From: Branchiostoma floridae
Taxonomy: Eukaryota > Chordata > Leptocardii > Amphioxiformes > Branchiostomatidae
DNA length: 27,765 nt
Direction: 5' to 3'
NCBI RefSeq assembly: GCF_000003815.2
Contig: NC_049981.1
Span: 5,150,477 to 5,178,241, forward strand
Shown: positions 9,901 to 17,163 of the stretch, piece by piece
Layout of the letters: each line of letters begins with the position of its first letter
Position numbering within the stretch: the stretch's first letter is position 1
Notes under the pieces: model-generated
Seen by the model: the letters and a program-made list of their open reading frames with translations, nothing else
The model's database searches: none
Told to the model about the DNA's origin: nothing
Position numbers and translations under genes: made by a program

Positions 9901-12492
9901 TCATCAAGGGCAACGATCATTAAAACATGTGAACACAATTGCAGGAAATGGCCTCGAATCCTGGTGAATACGTACATGTATTTCTGGCGAATGCAGACGA
10001 ATACAAGCGTATCAGACAAGGGATTCGTAACAAATTTGAACATCGGAAACGGCTTGTCAGAAACTTGAGGATTTTTTTTTCAAATACGGAACCGTATCTT
10101 TAAAATTTGTTTGTTGATCCGTAACAGATCCGAACTTCAGATTCCGTCATTTAGAGTCTAAATTCCGACAAAATGTGAAAACGAGGATTTTAGACGGGTA
10201 CGGAAACGGATTCTGTTTCTATTATTGGTGGATCTTACAAGGAATCCGTAACATACCCCAACTACATCACAAACCGTTATTCGGAACCTTGAGGATTTTC
10301 GAAAAATACGAAATATTCTCTCTATGTTTTGGGAATCCGTACCAGTTCCGTATTCGCCATTATGCACGATTTCGGATTCGTCGTATTCATCAGGATGCAA
10401 GGCCATTGTGATGCAATGATAGTGAGTGTAAACATTACCTTGGTACTTCCACGTAGATCTGTTGTGTTGTCCATCTGGTATATGATACTGTAGGTCTCCA
10501 CGTAACCATTTCCCTGTCCCTGGGTCTGGATACCAAAGATGTAACGATTGTACTGTAGATCCACCGCCAGGAACTCATTTGTACCTTGTCCTGACGGCTC
10601 CCATGCACCATCACCGTTCAAGCGGCCCCTGTACGCCTCGGATCCGCTTACTTGGGATGAAGCTGTCATCAGATCATCTGGGATGACTGTATCATCCTGT
10701 ATCCCAATGGGTTGGTATACGCCCGGCGATCGGTCAGCCAATGGGGTACCTTGCTGGGCGCGCACTGAATAGCATATTGAATATATGAGAGTTCTTTAGA
10801 CAACCAGTAAGGGGCGGTATAACCCGTTTTATGTAAGCATGCCGACCTACGACGACGACGAGACAACAAGTAGGTACTTACTTTTCTCACGTTTCTATGT
10901 CTCTTACTCATGATCACCTTACTCAGAGTTTTTAACTTGAGTTCTGCTTCTCGCCGCTATATGTAGCCGATGTAGGTGGCGCTTTTCCGGCGCTAAAAAA
11001 TCCCAAAACATGGCCAAATGTATACCCTCTCTTGTCCCTGTTCAGCATTGGGGGTGACTTATTTTATAAAGACAACCTCTGTGATCCATACATACTCCTA
11101 CAAGAACTACATGCAGCGGCGAGAGGCAGAAATCACAGATAGAAACTGTGAGGAAGGTGTCGAGAGACATCGAATTGTAGGCACACGCAGGTTCTATTAA
11201 AGAATTCCCCTTCATCCTAGATTCTTTCCATGACAGACCATGTGATGAAATCATTTTCCGTAAACGCTATATTGTTAGTGATAGGAAAGTAAATAGTTCA
11301 GGAGAAGACTATACCGGTTGAGCGTTTGAGTCAAAATGGCCTCATGATCTTCTTGTGAAGCTTTGTATTAATTTTCGTCGAATTTTTCAGCCGTATGATA
11401 ATAGTCTAAATGTTTTTTGGAAACTCAACATATATAATTACTGTGTTAGGTGAAATGTTTTTGAAAGACACCATGTCAATGGATTTGCTTCTGTTTACAT
11501 TGTTACGAATGTGGGATATATATCAGTCCTGTAACAAGGAAGTCTTCCTGCAAAAAATGCCATATTGAATAGTACTATTAGTTAAAGGCCAATTTTGTAC
11601 AGATGTAGCATACTACGTACCTTGCGTTTGCAAATGGAATACCTGTCACTGAACTATTCATCTTTCACCTCTATTTGTCTTACAGGAACATTGTCCGCGA
11701 TTGATATGCTTATCAAACAAAGAGTCCCATAGTTATATCACCTGCTATTTGCACAGAGCACATATCCTAACCTTAATTCTGAAATTTTTCACACGATTCT
11801 TTTTCATCAATACATCCAGTAATAGACACATATATCATGCATCAAAAATCAAACTAAAATCATCTTTCCCTGTAGAAAATGAATATTAAGGTTATTTATA
11901 AATGGCAAGCAAAAGTGTTGTTACCAAAAAGATACCATTGTCATTTGTATTGCTATAGAAAATTTGAATCACGCTTTTTTACATCATTTTGTCAATTGTA
12001 TATTGAGGGGTGGCCTTTAGGAACATCCTGTCAAAATTTGTAGTCAATAATTCGAGTTGAAACAAAAAATGCTTCTATATCCTGGGGCAAAAACGTTGGT
12101 AGATTGATTTGGTCTTCTTCGGATACATCGCTCACGTCTAAAGTAGAATTTACTATGTTAATTAGAATATAATCAATAGAACATCCTACAATGTATGTAG
12201 AAATATCTTTGGAAATTAATATTGTTCGTGAGTAACTCCCCTCCCCCCAGTTTCCCACATGCCCGTACAGAAATATGTCACATCGATGAAAGGTGGACAC
12301 CCATCGAAACCTGACAGTTACTCAAGTAAATGGATATAAAATTTCCAAACTTATTTCCCATAGCTTGAGTAACAGCTATTTTGAATATTTAGAATCACGT
12401 TGAGACCAGACAGACAACAGAAACGTCGTACCTGTTGATATGATCACGTAAAGTACAACAGCGACAAGGAAGTATTGTGCCCAAGCCGCCAT
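6787..12492 (-). CDS. twin-discoidin-domain single-pass membrane protein (9 exons)
   Basis: Nine exons join in frame to 1524 nt (507 residues): 12432-12492, 10439-10764, 9576-9714, 8874-9214, 8307-8445, 7954-8088, 7398-7497, 7156-7247, 6787-6977. All introns are GT-AG with matching phases. Order: signal peptide (1-20), F5/8 type C domain 1 (about 38-175), domain 2 (about 190-335), Ser/Thr/Pro-rich stalk (337-380), Gly-rich lead-in and transmembrane helix (about 389-411), cytoplasmic tail starting RRKKKRAR. Such domains bind glycans, collagen or lipids in known families; the ligand here is unknown. Sites of the NxS/T type (NTT, NFT, NFS) fit an extracellular role. Odd: neither domain has the usual framing cysteines, and the predicted ectodomain has none at all. 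No kinase domain follows, so it is not a DDR kinase; neuropilin-like or adhesion-receptor roles are guesses. Confidence 0.85.
7156..7247 (-). CDS. exon 8: basic juxtamembrane cytoplasmic segment
   Basis: 92 nt encode RRKKKRARAPPVEETSSNST then GYANASFVPIAG. The basic cluster next to the membrane could bind acidic lipids or FERM proteins. GYANASF holds a possible phosphotyrosine site; neither is proven. Donor GTAAAG, phase 2 to 1. Confidence 0.75.
7398..7497 (-). CDS. exon 7: transmembrane helix
   Basis: 100 nt encode SQSSNVINVAAAAGGGG followed by VAFLVLIVVAVFLF and MRR, a single hydrophobic helix with basic stop-transfer residues. Donor GTAAGG, phase 1 to 2. Confidence 0.85.
7954..8088 (-). 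CDS. exon 6: Ser/Thr-rich stalk
   Basis: 135 nt encode residues 336-380, starting ELPITSSPTTPLF and rich in Ser, Thr and Pro (STKTSPTNTGG, SSSTTVP). Such stalks are usually O-glycosylated spacers above the membrane. Its first codons (ELP) repeat the start of exon 4, so the linker may also derive from the domain duplication. Donor GTAATT; moderate certainty on the exact 3' end, but phase 1 to 1 fits both neighbours. Confidence 0.75.
8307..8445 (-). CDS. exon 5: second part of discoidin domain 2
   Basis: 139 nt, the same length as exon 3: NFTGNSDSETIVQQDFASF, ARYILVNPQNFSGAPRLRIE, LLGVDG. Donor GTAAGT, phase 0 to 1. Confidence 0.9.
8874..9214 (-). CDS. exon 4: first part of discoidin domain 2
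   Basis: 341 nt, residues 176-289. It begins with a linker (ELPTTNSPTSHGA), then YQPIGVEDNSIIPDDLMTAT and the same core as exon 2 with few changes, ending GGSANLK at donor GTAAAT. Phase 1 to 0, as in exon 2, so the two-exon domain was duplicated as a block. Confidence 0.9.
9576..9714 (-). CDS. exon 3: second part of discoidin domain 1
   Basis: 139 nt, residues 130-175: VFTGNSDSETIAQQNFTSY, then ARYILVNPQTFSGAPRLRIE and LLGVDG. It matches the last strands of an F5/8 C domain, where LR.ELxG is normally followed by Cys; here the residue after LLG is Val. Phase 0 to 1. Confidence 0.88.
9970..10420. repeat. intron region dense in TCCGTA/ATTCGGA words
   Basis: In the intron inside discoidin domain 1, variants of GGAATCCGTAAC, ATTCCG, TACGGAA and TTCGGA recur roughly every 20-40 bp on both strands. 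No fixed period. Similar in style to the TTTAAG/TTTACG array at 5880-6209. Confidence 0.5.
10439..10764 (-). CDS. exon 2: first part of discoidin domain 1
   Basis: Residues 21-129. It contains YQPIGIQDDTVIPDDLMTAS, GRLNGDGAWEPSGQGTNEFL, VDLQYNRYIFGIQTQGQG and YVETYSIIYQMDNTTDLR, the standard F5/8 type C core order. It enters in phase 1 and exits in phase 0 at AAG|GTAATG. The end of the exon (DLRGSTK) is eight residues shorter than the matching end of domain 2 (DLRPYSEDGGSANLK). Confidence 0.88.
10765..12431 (-). other. intron 1 of discoidin gene
   Basis: 1667 bp, flanked by phase-1 sites. It includes a GACGACGACGA run near 10850 and an 89-codon open frame at 12031-12300 (minus) that I do not recognise and that has no supporting splice sites. 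Nothing in it is needed to complete the gene. Confidence 0.5.
12432..12492 (-). CDS. exon 1: signal peptide
   Basis: ATG at 12492-12490 in context GCCGCCATC on the plus strand, i.e. good Kozak surroundings on the minus strand. It encodes MAAWAQYFLVAVVLYVIIST, a short n-region plus a hydrophobic core typical of a signal peptide. Donor GTACGA, exit phase 1. The next exon is 1667 bp away. Confidence 0.75.
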
Positions 12493-12539
12493 CTTGAACC
12501 GCCTTTCTTGTTTAAAGGCATGTTTGTTCAAAGGTCATG

Positions 12540-13475
12540 CATGCATATCTCACTCTCAACCGAAGTAACTCCATGACGATATTGCGTAATGTTTGAAGAG
12601 TACACATATCTCACTCTCAACCGAAGTAACTCCATGACGATATGGCGTAATGTTTGTAGAGTATACATATCTCACTCTCAACCGAAGTAACTCCATGACG
12701 ATATTGCGTAATGTTTGAAGAGTACACATATCTCACTCTCAACCGAAGTAACTCCATGACGATATGGCGTAATGTTTGTAGAGTACACATATCTCACTCT
12801 CAACCGAAGTAACTCCATGACGATATTGCGTAATGTTTGAAGAGTACACATATCTCACTCTCAACCGAAGTAACTCCATGACGATATGGCGTAATGTTTG
12901 TAGAGTACACATATCTCACTCTCAACCGAAGTAACTCCATGACGATATGGCGTAATGTTTGTAGAGTACACATATCTCACTCTCAACCGAAGTAACTCCA
13001 TGACGATATTGCGTAATGTTTGAAGAGTACACATATCTCACTCTCAACCGAAGTAACTCCATGACGATATGGCGTAATGTTTGTAGAGTACACATATCTC
13101 ACTCTCAACCGAAGTAACTCCATGACGATATGGCGTAATGTTTGTAGAGTACACATATCTCACTCTCAACCGAAGTAACTCCATGACGATATTGCGTAAT
13201 GTTTGAAGAGTACACATATCTCACTCTCAACCGAAGTAACTCCATGACGATATGGCGTAATGTTTGTAGAGTACACATATCTCACTCTCAACCGAAGTAA
13301 CTCCATGACGATATGGCGTAATGTTTGTAGAGTATACATATCTCACTCTCAACCGAAGTAACTCCATGACGATATTGCGTAATGTTTGAAGAGTACACAT
13401 ATCTCACTCTCAACCGAAGTAACTCCATGACAATTTGGCGTAACGTTTGTAGAGCACACATATCTCGCTCTCAAC
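12540..13475. repeat. 61-bp minisatellite, 15 units plus a partial, upstream of discoidin gene
   Basis: Unit: about ATATCTCACTCTCAACCGAA followed by GTAACTCCATGACGATAT and TGCGTAATGTTTGAAGAGTA. Two unit types differ at two linked sites 13 bp apart: type A (ATTGCG with TTTGAAG) and type B (ATGGCG with TTTGTAG). Left to right the order is A B A B A B B A B B A B B A B, the last B being diverged. The array starts about 50 bp upstream of the start codon, so it must overlap the promoter or 5' untranslated region unless there is a distant upstream exon. Confidence 0.95.
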
Positions 13476-13925
13476 TTACAAATTCCTGATGCGCATTTAT
13501 TTTATCGAAGCGAGAATGGAAGGCCATCTTTGTAACAGAGAATTCTGATGTGCGTAATGGAAAGCCGCTGTGATTTGACTTAATTTGTTGATATGAGCAT
13601 TTGACGCCAACTTTATTTTCTGGAAGGAGCAGGTAAGGATGCCGAATCTGGCGTTCCCTGTAAGGATCCTTTACAAGCCAACACTTTCAAAACTTTCAAA
13701 GTTTGCAGGATTTATAATAATCTTTGTTTACAAGCACAGGGAGAGTTTAAACAAAACATGACTGACATGTCCAGATCGATGGTATACACTGACAAAAAAA
13801 AAACATTTCAGCTCGCGAGTACCCGCCGAAAGCCAACAATGTGCAAACATCGACCTACATGTTCTTCTTCCAAAGGTCTACTCACAAACATAATTTGGAC
13901 ACAATGCAATATACGTTTATTTATA
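13476..13925. other. intergenic, no gene recognised
   Basis: Unique-looking sequence with a short poly-A run near 13795. No coding, RNA or element signature seen. Confidence 0.4.
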
Positions 13926-13929
13926 CCGG

Positions 13930-14330
13930 CCTTTGGATGCATTGTAATTATAATTTGTATGTAAATAAGTATCTGTATCTGTATCAATATAGCCGGTATA
14001 ACCGCCCTTCGGCGTGACACACCAGCTTCGCAGGCACGCGGCGCGGCAGCAGCTGGTTATATTACACTGAACGACCCGTTATACTTAACCTTTGTACATC
14101 TATCTGTAAGTGTTCTTTAAAACTACCCAGAGAAGATGCCCCTACTGTACTTGGTGATAACAAATTCCACTCTACGATAGTTCTGGGAAAATGCACATTG
14201 ATCCTGTCGGGAACTCCAAATCCTTGCAAACTACGATGTCAAACTTGCCGCAGGGTGACATACGGCCGCTGTATGGTCGCAATAGGCAGCGTTTCTGTAT
14301 CTCCGGGACAGGGAATCGTGTGGCCGTGGC
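13930..14330 (-). mobile_element. 3' end of a second non-LTR retrotransposon
   Basis: Minus-strand sequence contains the last codons of a LINE reverse transcriptase (see 14062-14222), then about 90 bp of GC-rich 3' sequence and a TGATACAGATACAGATAC microsatellite-like tail near 13965-13995. Strongly 5'-truncated. It differs from the element at 72-2116. Confidence 0.7.
14062..14222 (-). pseudogene. C-terminal fragment of LINE reverse transcriptase
   Basis: About 53 codons: GFGVPDRINVHFPRTIVEWN, then LLSPSTVGASSLGSFKEHL and a stop at 14062-14064. The pattern FPRTIVEWN.L....V.A.SL..FK is the usual C-terminus of CR1/L2/jockey-type RTs. Nothing upstream continues the frame cleanly. Confidence 0.75.
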
Positions 14331-14535
14331 CGCGTTGGACAGGTGGTCGATATAGACTATTTCTTAATCCTTAGATCAATGGGAAAAATCCAAGGGACCG
14401 ACAAATAGTCACCACAATGGCCAAGTGGTCGCTATGTAAATGTTGCCGCTAATACAGGTTTGACTGTAGCCAGGCCACATTTCTACAGTCCCTTGAGTGG
14501 CCGCACCAGACAGGTTTGGCTGTATACTGTTTATT
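14320..14535. repeat. dispersed-repeat-like block with internal direct repeats
   Basis: Contains ACAGGTTTGACTGTA (14454-14468) and ACAGGTTTGGCTGTA (14510-14524), 56 bp apart, plus several variants of GTGGCCGC and GTGGTCGC. I read it as a dispersed repeat built of degenerate units, family unknown. Confidence 0.45.
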
Positions 14536-14539
14536 CTTC

Positions 14540-15400
14540 TATCATTAACACTGTTTCCAATGTCTGGTATTGCAATATGATCGATTGATTTACCACGATC
14601 TATCATGTAATCTTTATCAACGTCTTGATGGAAATAAATATTGCTGCAACTTCTAACTTGTAACACATTTCCCTCATTCTTTTTGTATGTGAGAAATTTG
14701 GCAAACTGGAAGCTTATAGTCTGTATCTATTTAGATATATACTCCGTTTTGTTTTATTTAGTGAATAAACTATATTACTGTGCTATGGGACAGAAGTGAA
14801 GTGTGCTGTTCATCTTACTGAATATACTTTTAAACAATATAAGCTAGCAAGAGATGCAATTTACAACAGGTTCTCTATATTTTGTATTCGAAATCAGGTA
14901 ATATGGGACTATCATATTATAGACAAATAATACTATCAGTCATCACAAAGAAATATCAAAGCGTGCTGAATGAAGGCAATTGTTTTATTGAACTCACACA
15001 GATTTTGACGTTGCATACTTGCGGTCATCTACATCAACGGATTCATTCCACAAGATTGCACTTGAAACTAAATCATCATAAAACCAATGACCAATACTGC
15101 CTAGTACAGCTTCCACACTGCAGAAAGTTAACAGGTATTAAAATGGTAATTCGTTGTGCGTTATACAATAATTCAAAAACGATTTGAAGATGTGTATTCA
15201 ATTGTGGTTGATTGGATGGAAGGTAAGTAAAACGAGCTATGACCTACTTACCGAAGACCTACACTATGCTGTCATGTCTACAATTAGGACTATGTGAAAC
15301 AAAACCTAATACTATCGAAAATGTCAGAATCTCCACACATTTCTTATCAGCACATCGAACAGGAAAACAATGCTATCTATTAAAAACCAATTTACTTACA
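14540..15400. other. intergenic, no gene recognised
   Basis: AT-rich, with a 101-codon open frame at 14882-15187 (plus) lacking any familiar motif. Nothing else seen. Confidence 0.4.
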
Positions 15401-15410
15401 ATCTACGTTT

Positions 15411-15500
15411 GTTTCGGTGGCCGCCTGTCACCTTCCTCAGGGCATTTCTGACTGGTTCACATTGCCATGAGGAAGGTGAAAGACGGTCACTGAAAAGTCG
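15411..15500. repeat. inverted pair of CTGAGGA...GAAA motifs
   Basis: TCACCTTCCTCA (15428-15439) and TGAGGAAGGTGA (15468-15479) are exact reverse complements. Each belongs to a motif of the form (C/A)TGAGGAAGGTGA...CAC(C/T)GAAA, one on each strand, so two diverged copies face each other. CTGANGA, a small stem, then GAAA is the conserved core arrangement of hammerhead ribozymes, known from Penelope-like elements and other repeats; the flanking helices are not shown here. Confidence 0.45.
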
Positions 15501-15880
15501 GCTGTGGCATTATGTCTTGGTTATGAATAATGAATCTTGATATCCTGTAATTCTTTAACCCTATGAAATTATTCACGTATACATGCACGTATACAGTTGA
15601 AGAACAGAAATTTATGTAAAGACACACTGTAAATATAAACTCTTTCTGCTGTTGAAATGTCCAGCTACATAGAGAGCTACTATTCTTCACATTAGGACAT
15701 TATACATTATGTACAACAACATTTTCAAATTATGACTTTTACTTCAAAGTATAAGAAAGAATAGTGAAGACTACGAAATTGAAAAAAACAACACAACACA
15801 ATTATCAAGAATTTCATTTCATCACAATACAGCTAACTATTCAAGTAACCAGATGTGTGACATGTTATGAAACTGCTAAT
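15501..15880. other. intergenic, no gene recognised
   Basis: AT-rich sequence between the motif pair and the minisatellite. No feature seen. Confidence 0.4.
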
Positions 15881-15884
15881 TTTA

Positions 15885-17050
15885 GATGTTCTGTAGTAGC
15901 CAATCGTAGATCTAGATGTAACATGATACACCTGTTTGTTACATGTTCTGAAGTAGCCAGTAGTAAATGATAACCTGTTTGTTACATGTTCTGAAGTAGC
16001 CAGTAGTAAATGATAACCTGTTTGTTACATGTTCTGAAGTAGCCAGTAGTAAATGATAACCTGTTTGTTAGAAATTCTGAAGTAGCCAGTAGTAAATGAC
16101 AACCTGTTTGTTACGTGCTCTAGATGTAACATGATACACCTGTTTGTTACATGTTCTGAAGTAGCCAGTGGTAGATGATAACCTGTTTGTTACATGTTAC
16201 ATGTTCTGAAGTAGCCAGTAGTAAATGACAACCTGTTTGTTACATGTTCTGAAGTAGCCAGTAGTAAATGACAACCTGTTTGTTACATGTTCTAGATGTA
16301 ACATGATACACCTGTTTGTTACGTGTTCTAAAGTAGCCAGTGGTAGATGTAACATGATACACCTGTTTGTAACATGTCTTAAAGTAGTCAGTTGTAGATG
16401 TAACATGATACACCTGTTTGTAACATGTCTTAAAGTAGTCAGTTGTAGATGTAACATGATACATCTGTTTGTTACATGTTCTTTAGTAGCCAGTGGTAGA
16501 TGTAACATGATACGCATGTTTGTTAAATGTTTTGAAGTAGCCAATCGTAGATGTAACATGATACACCTGTTTGTTACATGTTCTGAAGTAGCCAGTTGTA
16601 GATGATACACCTCTGTTTGTTACATAGTCTGAAGTAGCCACTCGTAGATGTAACATGATACAGCTGTTTATTACATGTTCTGTAGTAGCCAGTGGTAGAT
16701 GTAGCATGATACACCTGTTTGTTACATGTTCTGAAGTAGCCAGCGGTAAATGATAGCCTGTTTGTTACATGTTCTGTAGTAGCCAGTGGTAGATGAAACA
16801 TGATACACCTGTTTGTTAAATGTTCTGAAGTAGCCAATGGTAAATGTAGCATGATACACCTGTTTGTTACATGTTCTGAAGTAGCCAGTGGTAGATGAAA
16901 CATGATACACCTGTTTGTTACATGTTCTGAAGTAGCCAGTGGTAGATGAAACATGATACACCTGTTTGTTAAATGTTCTGAAGTAGCCAATGGTAGATGT
17001 AGCATGATACACCTGTTTGTTACATGTTCTGAAGTAGCCAGTTGTAGATG
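15885..17050. repeat. 51/43-bp minisatellite containing the aminopeptidase stop codon
   Basis: About 23 diverged units counted by the word GAAGTAGCCA and variants. Long units are 51 bp (GTAGATGTAACATGATACAC, then CTGTTTGTTACATGTTCTGA, then AGTAGCCAGTG); shorter 43-bp units lack about 8 bp and cluster at the left. On the minus strand each unit carries ATCTACNACTGGCTACTTCA then GAACATGTAA, the same as the final codons and stop of the aminopeptidase gene; the right-most unit is that coding sequence. Because 51 is divisible by 3, two other minus frames stay open and give long artificial frames with 17-residue repeats (for example HLPLATSEHVTNRCIMF). Confidence 0.93.
16667..16672 (-). promoter_or_regulatory. 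possible poly(A) signal AATAAA in one minisatellite unit
   Basis: A point difference in one unit (TTTATTACATG instead of TTTGTTACATG on the plus strand) creates AATAAA on the minus strand, about 350 nt after the aminopeptidase stop. It is the first canonical signal I see downstream of the stop; no downstream GU-rich element was confirmed. Confidence 0.3.
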
Positions 17051-17163
17051 ACCTCCTCGTTGTCGTTCATCCACCTGATGTTGGTCTTGGTCCTCTCTAT
17101 GGCCTGTTCGATGGCCCTGGTGGCCGAACCGGCGTCAGGATGTTTTTCGGCAAATTCAATCAG
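17020..17163 (-). CDS. aminopeptidase last exon with stop
   Basis: 144 nt including stop: LIEFAEKHPDAGSATRAIEQ, AIERTKTNIRWMNDNEEVIY, NWLLQNM, stop TAA at 17022-17020. G..TRALEQ..E....NI.W is the canonical C-terminal helix. The last nine codons plus stop lie inside the first unit of the 51-bp minisatellite. Confidence 0.95.
   Translation of the reverse strand: MIEFAEKHPDAGSATRAIEQAIERTKTNIRWMNDNEEVIYNWLLQNM

Noticed and set aside
12031-12300. 89-codon frame in intron 1 of the discoidin gene as an extra exon
   Set aside because: Exons 1 and 2 join in phase without it, and no good acceptor and donor pair frames it.
6787-12492. Discoidin domain receptor tyrosine kinase
   Set aside because: The tail is about 95 residues with no kinase motifs.
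12540-13475. CRISPR or phage-style iterated array
   Set aside because: Head-to-tail 61-bp units without spacers in animal DNA.
14882-15187. 101-codon plus-strand frame as a gene
   Set aside because: AT-rich chance frame without recognisable features.
15885-17050. CRISPR-like array of regular repeats
   Set aside because: Units are contiguous and diverged with no unique spacers, and the genome is animal; it is a minisatellite.
16574-17074. Open frames of 137-166 codons with a 17-residue repeat (HLPLATSEHVTNRCIMF-like) on the minus strand
   Set aside because: The 51-bp minisatellite period is divisible by three, so frames stay open by arithmetic. The real gene uses another frame and stops at 17020.
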